Shown in pieces: positions 27,341 through 35,823 of a stretch of DNA of 64,000 bases. The stretch is from JAVVEG01 sp041689205 (GTDB taxonomy: Bacteria > Pseudomonadota > Gammaproteobacteria > Pseudomonadales > Pseudohongiellaceae): NCBI GenBank assembly GCA_041689205.1, contig JBDNGQ010000209.1:5276-69275 (forward strand), written 5' to 3'. A program made the translations under genes and the position numbers. The notes below the pieces were generated by a model. That model saw nothing but the letters and a program-made list of their open reading frames with translations. It had not been told where the DNA came from and searched no databases. Each line of letters opens with the position of its first letter. Within the stretch, counting starts at the first letter, position 1.

Positions 27341-28087
27341 TTAAACATTTTCCCGTGCGACCAGATCGGTCACCCATTGAGATCGTCTTTCGCGTTGTAG
27401 AATTTCAGTGCGAGTACGTAATATCAACGCAACTGCAAAAAAACAGTAGGTCGCTGCGATCATAACTAATAAGGGCACCCAGATTTCCGGTGGATTTGGT
27501 GCTATTGGATCCATGGAAAAGCTGCTGGCTGGCTGATGCAAAGTATTCCACCAGTTCACTGAATACTTGATTACCGGCACGTTAATCGCACCCACAATTG
27601 CGAGAATTGCTGTAGCCTTTGCAGCGGCATCAGGACTTTCAATCGCGGAACGCAGAGCGATCACACCTACGAACAGGAAAAACTGGATCAAAAGCGAGGT
27701 CAGGCGTGCATCCCAGGCCCACCAGGTTCCCCAGATCAAGTCCCCCCAGATAGCACCCGATGCAAGTGCCACGCCGGTAAACCATAAACCAATAGGAGCA
27801 ACGCATTTGGCCACCATATCGGCCAGCTTCATCTTCCAGACCAGCGTAATAATTCCTGCGATCGCCATTAACGGGAAGCAAGTCAGGGAGATCGCAGCGA
27901 CGGGTACATGAATGTACATAATGCGGATAGTGTGGCCCTGTTGGTAATCTTCGGGCACAAACAATAAGGCCCAGACTATTCCGACACTCATCAATATCAC
28001 CATGAGCGCGACCAGCCACGGCAACCAGCGGCTGGAGAGCTCATAGAACCAGCGTGGTGAACCTAATTTAGAAAACCAAACCCACAT
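27341..28087 (-). CDS. ccmC: Haem exporter protein CcmC
   Basis: This membrane protein of about 248 residues starts MWVWFSKLGSPRWFY and has six helices. The WWD haem motif reads WGTWWAWDARLTSLL, and histidines on both sides (YIHVPVA and further on) should ligate haem. It loads haem onto CcmE. A longer in-frame reading to 28210 adds 41 residues without family similarity. Confidence 0.95.
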   Translation of the reverse strand: MWVWFSKLGSPRWFYELSSRWLPWLVALMVILMSVGIVWALLFVPEDYQQGHTIRIMYIHVPVAAISLTCFPLMAIAGIITLVWKMKLADMVAKCVAPIGLWFTGVALASGAIWGDLIWGTWWAWDARLTSLLIQFFLFVGVIALRSAIESPDAAAKATAILAIVGAINVPVIKYSVNWWNTLHQPASSFSMDPIAPNPPEIWVPLLVMIAATYCFFAVALILRTRTEILQRERRSQWVTDLVARENV

Positions 28088-28220
28088 AGTTCGTCTCTCA
28101 ATAACACTGTTGACAAATGTGCTGTAAATCGCTCGATGCGCCGAATATAACACAGGGTTTACTCGCCCCCTGTTACTATTTGTAACTAATTTTTGAATGG
28201 CGCGCACCACTGTGTGGCAC

Positions 28221-28937
28221 TTAATTCACACTGATTTTTAATGCCGCTGCAGATGCCCAGGGAGCGAGACTTAAGGACACCGCCAACATAGCTCCCAGCA
28301 TTGCATAGTGGCCGCCTACGGGAACCCCGACCAAGACGTCTGCTACCGCTTTGGCACCAATTATAAGCACCGGCGTGCACAAGGGTAAAACAATAACCGC
28401 CAGGATCAGGCCCCGACTGCCTAATCCTACTGTCAATGCGACACCGATCGACCCGAACAGACTCAAAACAGGTGTCCCGATCAATAACGTAAGCACCAGC
28501 GTCATATAGGCATCCGATGGCAGGAACAACATATAAGCCAGCAAGGGCGACAACACCACTACGGGCAGGCCACTGATCAGCCAGTGACTGATGTTTTTGG
28601 CCAGCACCATAAAGTAAAGAGGCTGCGGGCTTAGCAACAGTTGTTCAAGTGAGCCGTCTTCATAATCAGCGCGATAGAGATTATCCAGTGACAGCATGGA
28701 GGCCAGCAATGCCGATACCCAAACAGCACCTGCCGCGATTCTGGACAACTCAACGGACTCGCTGGAAATTGCCAGCGGGAACAATGCGGTTACAATCACG
28801 AAAAACATGATTGGGTTGAGCAGATCGTTACGCCGCTTGAGTGCAATCAACAAATCCCGTTTCAAGGTGGCGACAAAGGCGGCCCATGTGCTGACCTCAG
28901 GAAGTTGCGAAAAATTATCAGAACTCGCACTACTCAT
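28221..28937 (-). CDS. ccmB: Haem exporter protein CcmB
   Basis: This 238-residue ABC-type permease has six hydrophobic segments and the CcmB motifs LLSPQPLYFMVLAK and GLGSRGLILAVIVLPLCTPVLI. It pairs with the ATPase CcmA. It is about 15 residues longer than typical, with the extra at the N-terminus. The ATG overlaps the ccmA stop. Confidence 0.95.
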   Translation of the reverse strand: MSSASSDNFSQLPEVSTWAAFVATLKRDLLIALKRRNDLLNPIMFFVIVTALFPLAISSESVELSRIAAGAVWVSALLASMLSLDNLYRADYEDGSLEQLLLSPQPLYFMVLAKNISHWLISGLPVVVLSPLLAYMLFLPSDAYMTLVLTLLIGTPVLSLFGSIGVALTVGLGSRGLILAVIVLPLCTPVLIIGAKAVADVLVGVPVGGHYAMLGAMLAVSLSLAPWASAAALKISVN

Positions 28938-29620
28938 TGTCGACTCCTCTTTTCTGCGCGGTTCTGGTCAAGATCAAGAATGCGCAACGTACACGGCACT
29001 TCGAGACGATGATGGGTAGTGACCAAAACGGCCCCACCGGCGCTGACATGCTCTGCAAGCAGCGTTTCCAGCGCCTTTACTCCTTTCACATCAAGGGTGG
29101 TAAACGGTTCATCCAGAATCCACAAACGCGCCGGGCTGATCTGTAGACTTGCCAACGACACCCGTTGCTGCTGACCGGCAGACAGATTACGGCAAGGTAC
29201 GTCCTCATAACCGGACAAACTCACATAAGCCAGAGCCTGCTCAATAGCTGCATCTGAAACTCTGGTATGCAGCGCGCAACGCCAGCGCAGGTTTTCTCTG
29301 GGGGAAAGGATTTTATTGACGGCATTGCGATGCCCGATATACAGAAGGGAAGCAAGAAACAGCTCCCGATTGCGATGCACTGGCCGCCCCTGCCAGTAGA
29401 TCTCACCTTCAAAGCTATCGTTGAGCCCGCAGATAATACGCAACAGAGTCGTTTTTCCACTGCCATTGCTGCCCTTTACCTGCAGCAGATCACCGGCAGC
29501 GACAGAAAAATCCAGTCCTGTAAACAGAACCCTGTCATCACGCTCACAGAACAGATTGCTGACCTGCAGTAAAGGAACTGCCGCTTTGCCGGAATCTATT
29601 ACAGGAGTTGATGATGACAT
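28934..29620 (-). CDS. ccmA: Haem exporter ATPase CcmA
   Basis: This 228-residue ABC ATPase has Walker A GSNGSGKTT, the signature LSAGQQQRVSLA and Walker B RLWILDEPFTTLD. It drives release of haem-CcmE from CcmCD. It is the first gene of a complete nine-gene ccm operon on the minus strand. Confidence 0.95.
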   Translation of the reverse strand: MSSSTPVIDSGKAAVPLLQVSNLFCERDDRVLFTGLDFSVAAGDLLQVKGSNGSGKTTLLRIICGLNDSFEGEIYWQGRPVHRNRELFLASLLYIGHRNAVNKILSPRENLRWRCALHTRVSDAAIEQALAYVSLSGYEDVPCRNLSAGQQQRVSLASLQISPARLWILDEPFTTLDVKGVKALETLLAEHVSAGGAVLVTTHHRLEVPCTLRILDLDQNRAEKRSRQ

Positions 29621-29664
29621 AAGGTTTTCCCAGCACGCAGGTTTAAGCAGGACAGAGGGTCAGG

Positions 29665-30234
29665 TCAGGCTTTCGGAGGCGTGACGCCAAGCTGCCCCAT
29701 ATACTTGCCGTTGCGTTGCTTGTAGGTCATCTCGCACTGCTCATCCGATTGATAAAACAGCATCTGTGCCACGCCTTCATTGGCGTAAATTTTAGCTGGC
29801 AGCGGTGTGGTATTAGAAAATTCCAGAGTGACATGCCCTTCCCACTCCGGTTCCAGCGGAGTTACATTTACAATTATGCCGCAGCGGGCATAAGTCGATT
29901 TACCCAGACAGACGGTCAGTACATCACTGGGTATGCGGAAGAATTCGATAGTACGCGCCAAAGCAAAGGAATTCGGCGGAATGATACAGTAGGGTTCATC
30001 GATACTGACAAAACTGTTTTCGTTGAAGTTTTTAGGATCTACTACACTGGAAGTGTGGACATTGGTAAATATCTTAAATTCAGTAGCACAGCGAACGTCA
30101 TAACCGTAACTTGAAGTGCCGTAAGAAATAACTTTTTCATTGTTGAGGTAGCGCACCTGACCTGGTTCAAAAGGCTCGATCATGCCACGTGTCGTAGCCA
30201 TTTCCCTGATCCATCTGTCTGACTTAATGGTCAT
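29665..30234 (-). CDS. dcd: dCTP deaminase
   Basis: This protein of about 189 residues starts MTIKSDRWIREM and has the trimeric Dcd/dUTPase fold motifs SSYGYDVRC, LGKSTYARCGI and the catalytic glutamate in TPLEPEWEGHVTLE. It deaminates dCTP to dUTP for dTMP supply. The start at 30234 gives the standard length. In Pseudomonas the next genes are apbC and metG; here a protease gene lies between dcd and metG instead. Confidence 0.95.
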   Translation of the reverse strand: MTIKSDRWIREMATTRGMIEPFEPGQVRYLNNEKVISYGTSSYGYDVRCATEFKIFTNVHTSSVVDPKNFNENSFVSIDEPYCIIPPNSFALARTIEFFRIPSDVLTVCLGKSTYARCGIIVNVTPLEPEWEGHVTLEFSNTTPLPAKIYANEGVAQMLFYQSDEQCEMTYKQRNGKYMGQLGVTPPKA

Positions 30235-30369
30235 GCTGCTTAAGCTTCCTGTAAGTTCACCGGGCAATTCCGAGCGCGCATGATACGATCAAACATCGCA
30301 AAACTCACTACCCGATTGCAGCTGTGCGAATTACAGCGCAATCGAAGCAGTTCCGTTTGATTCCCTGAG

Positions 30370-30388
30370 ACGGCCTGTTCAAGGCCGT
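30370..30388. repeat. 7-bp hairpin between protease gene and dcd
   Basis: ACGGCCT and AGGCCGT flank a GTTCA loop in the 182-bp spacer. There is no T run on either strand. Its core GGCCTGTTCAAG occurs again in the hairpin after nrdB (49448-49459). Confidence 0.5.
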
Positions 30389-30416
30389 ATTTGACACCTC
30401 TATTGATGATCTATTT

Positions 30417-32057
30417 TTACAACCCAGCTGAGGAGAGCGTCTGCTGCTCTGCGAACAGGCCGTCAGAATAACTGGAAGGTATCCGGTATTGCTGCAGAAT
30501 ATCCTGCTCACTCAGCTGCGCTTCTTTGTGATCAATCACAACCTGGTAGCCACTCGCATTCTTGAACACTACATGTGAGTTATCATTGTCCCTCAGCATG
30601 CGAATGAATTGATGAAAATCACGTACCGGCACACCATTCACCTGCTCCACGATCCAGTTGCGCATGTCGTGGTAGCCCAGATTGACGTCAGCTGCCAGCA
30701 CCTGCAAGGCAACAACCAGTTCACGCTTCTCTGGAGATGCCCATTCACTGCGCGCCTGCAACAAACCAACCGGCGCGGTACGACTCCAATCAGAACCCCA
30801 ACGCTTGATCAGGTTCATATTCAGCGGCACAAACAAAACTCCACCATAGATATAGTATTCAGGGATCCGATCAAACTCTTCCTGGCGCACCAGACTGTAA
30901 TTTTCCTGACGGCGCTTGGCTACCAGTTGATCACTGTAAACCTGGCCTTTGCGCGAATACTCGATAGAAATTCCGTCACCAATCTGCTGCAGGTCTATGG
31001 CATGTTTATAATTTGTCTGCAAAACATTGCTAACCCGAATGGTGCTGTCTCCAGCCACTGGATAGCCGCCAATGCTTAACAGAACATCGTTCTCCTGCAA
31101 CACACCTGCAGCGGCAGAGTCATCGAAAACCTTGATAATCAGCACGCCACTCTGCTCAGACGTCAAGCCGTAGGCAAGTTTAGCCGCTGGACTTTCCAGA
31201 TCCTGGGTGCGAAAGCCGAGGTCAGGGAAACCATCGTAGGTGCCATCTTCACTGTCAGTCAGCACGTGGCGAATAATATCGGGCGGCACGAAATAGCCAA
31301 GATTTTCAGCCCTGCCACCAGAATTCGCCTGCATAACCACGCCAACAATCTTTTCATTCACGATCACTGGACCACCACTGTTGCCCGGATTGATCGCAGC
31401 ATCTAGCTGCCCGGCCAGCAGATATTCTCCAGAATGTGCATAAACCTGCTGTTCAACGCGTGACAGAATGCCTTTAGTGATACTCATGGTTCGGCCACCC
31501 ATCGGATAGCCAAAAACATAAACCTCTCCATGAGGATCGGGCAGGTCGCCAATCTCAAGTGGCGAGAGACCCAGAAAAAAACCTGGATCGTCGACGGAAA
31601 TGATTGCAAGATCAGAGGCATGAGAGACAAAGCTGACCCGTGCCAGATAACGCGTAGGATCATTATGCTTCTGCACCTGCACATAACTGGCATTCGCCAC
31701 CACATGCGCGTTGGTTAGAATACGGTTACCGCTGATTACGCTGCCAGAGCCGGTGGATTGGCTTGGCGTTAACAAACGCCAGGGCGTGAAGTAATCTGGT
31801 TCAGCGGCAGTGGTATAGACTTTGACAATCGAATTTTCGACTTCGCGCATCGAATCTGAAATCTGCGCCTGTGCAGGTAAAGCCTGACTCATCAGCAGGG
31901 TTGCGGAAACGATCTGGGCTATAGTTAGGTGTTTTCCTCTAAATACACTTGATAACTTTGATGTAGACTTTCGCCAATGGTTGGACAGGGGTTGGCATAA
32001 AGTCATGCTTAAGGTTTCCTTGATAGTCTTAAGCAGGACCGTAGATAATTGCAGCAT
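30417..32057 (-). CDS. Secreted S1C serine protease with PDZ domain
   Basis: The 546-residue trypsin-like protein has the catalytic triad His in LTNAHVVA, Asp in HASDLAIISV and Ser in INPGNSGGPV. A PDZ-like region follows (ESPAAKLAYGL to about residue 385), then a C-terminal region with a second possible PDZ. It resembles HtrA/Deg-type proteases, especially the single-PDZ Deg group, but I cannot name an orthologue. The ATG at 32057 has GGAGG 7 nt upstream. With this start the hydrophobic signal core begins only after about 45 residues, an unusually long n-region; cleavage is likely near PAQAQ. A quality-control role in the periplasm is inferred. Confidence 0.82.
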   Translation of the reverse strand: MLQLSTVLLKTIKETLSMTLCQPLSNHWRKSTSKLSSVFRGKHLTIAQIVSATLLMSQALPAQAQISDSMREVENSIVKVYTTAAEPDYFTPWRLLTPSQSTGSGSVISGNRILTNAHVVANASYVQVQKHNDPTRYLARVSFVSHASDLAIISVDDPGFFLGLSPLEIGDLPDPHGEVYVFGYPMGGRTMSITKGILSRVEQQVYAHSGEYLLAGQLDAAINPGNSGGPVIVNEKIVGVVMQANSGGRAENLGYFVPPDIIRHVLTDSEDGTYDGFPDLGFRTQDLESPAAKLAYGLTSEQSGVLIIKVFDDSAAAGVLQENDVLLSIGGYPVAGDSTIRVSNVLQTNYKHAIDLQQIGDGISIEYSRKGQVYSDQLVAKRRQENYSLVRQEEFDRIPEYYIYGGVLFVPLNMNLIKRWGSDWSRTAPVGLLQARSEWASPEKRELVVALQVLAADVNLGYHDMRNWIVEQVNGVPVRDFHQFIRMLRDNDNSHVVFKNASGYQVVIDHKEAQLSEQDILQQYRIPSSYSDGLFAEQQTLSSAGL

Positions 32058-32144
32058 GAAACTTCCTCCGACATAGACACTGGTTACTATTTACTCAATC
32101 CTGGGCGTGGCGGGAGTAAAACCTAAATCCCGTGCCTGAGTCAA

Positions 32145-34241
32145 TTACATTATGCGCATCCCAGGCTGAGCACCACTGTCCGGCGTTAACAACCAGATGT
32201 CTTTCCCCTCTGCACCCCCCGGCCCTGCTGCAAGTACCATTCCTTCTGACATTCCAAATTTCATTTTACGGGCTTGTAAATTCGCAACCATTACGGTCAG
32301 ACGACCAATCAGTTGCTCTGGCCGGTATGCGGATTTTATTCCCGAGAATACCGTACGCAGTTGCGGATGCCCGTCTGCATTAAGACCCAGATCCAGCTGC
32401 AGCCTAAGCAGTTTATCCGCCCCCTCTACATGTTCCGCATGTATGATGCGTGCGACGCGCAAATCGACTTTGGCAAAATCCGGAAATTGTATCTCTGGCA
32501 TTAGCGGCTCCGCTTTCAGTGGCGAACCGATGACTGCAACTGGCGCAGCGGAGCCAGCGCTTCCGGCAGCCGTCAGCGCAGCCTCCGCTGCTGTCTGCTC
32601 AACCATCGCATCTACCTTGTCCTGCTCCACCCGGCTCATCAGCGGAACAAACGCATTTATTTTATGATTCAGCAATGTAGTGTCCAGATCACCCCAGCGT
32701 AATGGCGGCACGTTCAAGAATAACTCCGCCTGCCCGGTCATCGTTGGCAATACCGGTTTCAGGTAAATCATCACCAGACGGAACAGATTAATACCGGTGC
32801 TGCACACTGCCTGCACTTCGGGAGCTTGTTTATCTGTTTTAGCCAGCAGCCAGGGCTGCTTCTCAGCAATGTATTGATTGGCCCGGTCGGCCAGCGTCAT
32901 TACTGTGCGCATGGCTTTGCTATACTCGCGCTGCTCATAGTAGACGGCTATTTCCTTGCCGACTTCCTGAAATGAAGCCACCAGCTCTGGCTCACTGCAT
33001 TCAGCTGCCAGCATTCCATTAAAGCCTTTTTGGATAAAGCCCGCGCATCGGCTGGCAATATTAACAACCTTGCCTACCAGATCAGCGTTCACCCGGGTAA
33101 TAAAGTCATTCAGGTTAAGATCCAGATCATCAACCCCACTGCCCAGCTTGGCTGCCAGATAGTAACGCAGGTACTCTGGATTCAGATGTTGCAGCCAGGT
33201 TGCCGCATTAATAAAGGTGCCACGCGACTTCGACATCTTTTTACCATCAACGGTCAGGAATCCATGCACGAACACGGCTGTTGGCTTTCGGTAGCCAGCA
33301 CTGGTCAGCATTGCAGGCCAGAACAAAGCGTGGAAATTGATAATATCTTTACCAATGAAATGATAAAGCTCTGCAGAACTTCCCGGTTTCCAATAATCAT
33401 CAAACTGATAATCACTACGCTCACACAAATCCTTGAAGCTGGCCATGTAGCCTATAGGCGCGTCCAACCACACGTAGAAATATTTACCGGGTGTATCTGG
33501 AATCTCAAAACCAAAATAAGGGGCGTCACGGCTAATGTCCCATTCCTGCAAACCGCCTTCCAGCCACTCACTGAGTTTATTGGCAACCTGCTCCTGCAAC
33601 GCACCACTGCGCGTCCATTGTTTCAGCATGTCGGAAAATTCAGGCAGTCTGAAAAAATAATGAATTGACTCTTTTTCGATAGGAACAGCTCCTGAAAGAG
33701 TCGAACGAGGGTTGATCAATTCGGAGGCGTTATAAGTGGCGTTGCAGACTTCGCAGTTATCTCCATACTGATCCTCCGCTTTACAGCGCGGACAGCCTCC
33801 CTTAACAAAACGATCCGCGAGAAACAGGTTTTTTTCGGGATCGTACAATTGCATGATGGTGCGTGAACTGATGTGATCATTGGCGCGCAAAGCTTTGTAT
33901 ATAGACTCAGACAGCTCGCGATTATGCTGTGAATGGGTGGAATGATAGTTATCGAACTGGATGTTAAAACCAGCGAAATCCGCCTGGTGTTCCGCCCGCA
34001 CGCGGTCAATCAATGCTTCCGCACTGATGCCTTCGTTTTCAGCCCGCAGCATGATACCGGTGCCATGGGCATCGTCAGCACAGACATAAACACAATCCTC
34101 GCCTCTCAACCGTTGCATGCGCACCCAGATATCAGTCTGTATGACTTCCATCAGGTGTCCAAGGTGAATTCCGCCATTGGCATAAGGCAAGGCGCTGGTT
34201 ACCAGTATTTTCCGCTGCTTTTGTCCGGTCTGTGCTTGCAC
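32145..34241 (-). CDS. metG: Methionyl-tRNA synthetase
   Basis: The 698-residue class I synthetase has HLGH in GGIHLGHLMEV, a zinc knuckle with four cysteines (CPRC and CEVC near residues 145-165) and DGKKMSKSRG. It ends with a tRNA-binding EMAP-type domain (DFAKVDLRVARIIHAEHV) that usually dimerises the enzyme. Length is normal for the long gammaproteobacterial form. An Ala-rich linker precedes the C-terminal domain. Confidence 0.97.
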   Translation of the reverse strand: MQAQTGQKQRKILVTSALPYANGGIHLGHLMEVIQTDIWVRMQRLRGEDCVYVCADDAHGTGIMLRAENEGISAEALIDRVRAEHQADFAGFNIQFDNYHSTHSQHNRELSESIYKALRANDHISSRTIMQLYDPEKNLFLADRFVKGGCPRCKAEDQYGDNCEVCNATYNASELINPRSTLSGAVPIEKESIHYFFRLPEFSDMLKQWTRSGALQEQVANKLSEWLEGGLQEWDISRDAPYFGFEIPDTPGKYFYVWLDAPIGYMASFKDLCERSDYQFDDYWKPGSSAELYHFIGKDIINFHALFWPAMLTSAGYRKPTAVFVHGFLTVDGKKMSKSRGTFINAATWLQHLNPEYLRYYLAAKLGSGVDDLDLNLNDFITRVNADLVGKVVNIASRCAGFIQKGFNGMLAAECSEPELVASFQEVGKEIAVYYEQREYSKAMRTVMTLADRANQYIAEKQPWLLAKTDKQAPEVQAVCSTGINLFRLVMIYLKPVLPTMTGQAELFLNVPPLRWGDLDTTLLNHKINAFVPLMSRVEQDKVDAMVEQTAAEAALTAAGSAGSAAPVAVIGSPLKAEPLMPEIQFPDFAKVDLRVARIIHAEHVEGADKLLRLQLDLGLNADGHPQLRTVFSGIKSAYRPEQLIGRLTVMVANLQARKMKFGMSEGMVLAAGPGGAEGKDIWLLTPDSGAQPGMRIM

Positions 34242-34273
34242 GTCATCTTCCTTTCAATTATTCCCCAACAGAG

Positions 34274-34441
34274 TCAGGCCAGTTCAATCATTTCAAAATC
34301 TTCTTTTCCTACGCCGCACTCGGGACACATCCAGTCATCCGGAACATCCTCCCAACGCGTGCCAGGTGCAATACCCTCTTCAGGCGAACCCGTCTGTTCA
34401 TCATAAATATAGCCACAAACCATGCATTGCCATTTTTTCAT
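34274..34441 (-). CDS. Rubredoxin
   Basis: This 55-residue protein has two Fe-binding CxxC pairs: WQCMVCGYIYDE near the start and CPECGVGKEDFEM near the end. The aromatic/acidic core GTRWEDVPDDW lies between them. It is a one-iron electron carrier, often a partner of alkane hydroxylases or rubredoxin reductases. It lies between metG (same strand, 32 nt downstream) and the divergent rnf operon. The product is too short for most ORF cut-offs, but the family pattern is unmistakable. Confidence 0.95.
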   Translation of the reverse strand: MKKWQCMVCGYIYDEQTGSPEEGIAPGTRWEDVPDDWMCPECGVGKEDFEMIELA

Positions 34442-34607
34442 TCAGTCACCGTCTGTATTCGTTACACAGGAAACAAGGGCGCAGATGATACTGCAAGACG
34501 ATAAAATATTCAGCCGAATCTATCAGCAAGGACGCTCCCGGTTTGCAGGTATATGCTAGAATCCGGTCACTCCTGCTCCTTATAGATTTTTTAGGAAGAT
34601 CTGTTAA

Positions 34608-35183
34608 GTGTCTGAAATCTTTTTAGTTATAGTAAGTTCAGCACTAATTAACAATATTGTACTGGTGCAGTTTCTCGGCGCAGCGCCGGTATTGGCTGCA
34701 GCAGATCGCTTCAATCATGCGCTTTCACTGAGCATACTGAGCAGTGTGGTATTAATTTCGTCCGTAATCTTTAATCATCTGATTGACACGTGGATTTTGC
34801 AGCCGGCGGGTCTTACAGCGATTCGCCTGTTGATATTTGCTCTGGGCATTGCACTGCATGTCATGTTGCTCGGAGTCCTGCTGCGCAGGCATCTGCCTTT
34901 GCTGCACCGGCGACTGGGCTTGAACTTGACCTTGATAGCGGCTAATACCGCGGTACTGGGATCTTCCATGCTCGTTGTTAACAGAGACGGCACTTTTATA
35001 GACAGCGTGAGTTTTGCGGTGGGTTCTGCCACAGGTTTTTCCCTGGTGATGCTGATGTTCTCGGCTATGCATGACCGCTTGAACAGTGCGGCAGTGCCTC
35101 TGCCATTTCGTGGAGCGGCAATCAGCCTGATCAGTGCGGGGTTAATGGCATTGGGATTCATGGGATTTGTCGGTCTGGTCTGA
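34608..35183 (+). CDS. rnfA: Rnf complex subunit A, cysteine-less
   Basis: This 191-residue membrane protein aligns along its length with RsxA/RnfA: NNIVLVQFLG near residues 15-24, IDTWIL, AVGSATGFSLVMLMFSA and PFRGAAISLISAGLMAL. In the E. coli protein the FLGLCPF and TTNCAVLG cysteines help hold the intramembrane [2Fe-2S] cluster. Here these positions are Ala26 (FLGAAPV) and Thr114 (AANTAVLG). The start is GTG with AGGA about 10 nt upstream. It is the first gene of a plus-strand operon rnfA-B-C-D-E-nth. Confidence 0.93.
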   Translation: MSEIFLVIVSSALINNIVLVQFLGAAPVLAAADRFNHALSLSILSSVVLISSVIFNHLIDTWILQPAGLTAIRLLIFALGIALHVMLLGVLLRRHLPLLHRRLGLNLTLIAANTAVLGSSMLVVNRDGTFIDSVSFAVGSATGFSLVMLMFSAMHDRLNSAAVPLPFRGAAISLISAGLMALGFMGFVGLV

Positions 35184-35253
35184 GCTAAGGTTTGGAATAA
35201 CGGTCTGGGCTAAGAGTCTGGACTAACGGTCGGAGCTAAGAGTTGGAGATTAA
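35177..35253 (+). repeat. Six-unit tandem repeat of about 13 bp between rnfA and rnfB
   Basis: Units start at 35177, 35190, 35202, 35215, 35228 and 35241. They are variants of GGTCTGRGCTAAG alternating with AGTCTGGACTAAC. The array begins on the rnfA stop codon and ends 6 nt before the rnfB start. Most units contain TAA in at least one frame. Confidence 0.8.
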
Positions 35254-35259
35254 AGGTAG

Positions 35260-35823
35260 TTGATAGCAGCCTTAATATTAGTAGTGATGGGGTTAATGGT
35301 ACTCACGGCGATAATCGTATGGCTGGCGGGAGCTCTGTCTGAAAATTCAGGGGCAAGCCCCGTTGCACTTGAAGAACGCATTAATCTGTTGCTTCCTCAG
35401 ACACAGTGCGGTCAATGCGGCCACCCCGGTTGCCGTCCGTACGCACAGGCAATTGCCGCTGGCGAGGCAATTAACAGATGCCCGCCAGGTGGCCCTGAGA
35501 CGATAGTCAATCTGTCCCGATTGCTGGGTGTTCCAGCGGTTCCACTGGATGTCAGCCATGGAGAACACCGGCCGCGCAAACTGGCCTTTATCAGAGAAGC
35601 CGAATGTATCGGCTGTACCAAATGTATTCAGGCTTGCCCGGTAGATGCCATTCTGGGTGCGGCTAAACTGATGCACACGATAATTGAATCAGAATGTACC
35701 GGCTGTGATCTTTGCGTAGCTCCCTGCCCGGTTGATTGCATAGACATGTTATCGGTGCCGGTAACTCCGCAAAACTGGGAATGGTCAATGCCAACTGTAT
35801 GCGCTGTAAGGAAGGCAGGATGA
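35260..35823 (+). CDS. rnfB: Rnf complex ferredoxin subunit B
   Basis: This 187-residue protein has an N-terminal membrane helix, the Fe-S domain CGQCGHPGCRPYAQAI and two ferredoxin motifs CIGCTKCIQACPVDA and CTGCDLCVAPCPVDC. All cluster cysteines are present. It accepts or donates low-potential electrons on the cytoplasmic face. The start is TTG with a weak AAAGG just upstream. Its TGA overlaps the rnfC ATG. Confidence 0.95.
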   Translation: MIAALILVVMGLMVLTAIIVWLAGALSENSGASPVALEERINLLLPQTQCGQCGHPGCRPYAQAIAAGEAINRCPPGGPETIVNLSRLLGVPAVPLDVSHGEHRPRKLAFIREAECIGCTKCIQACPVDAILGAAKLMHTIIESECTGCDLCVAPCPVDCIDMLSVPVTPQNWEWSMPTVCAVRKAG

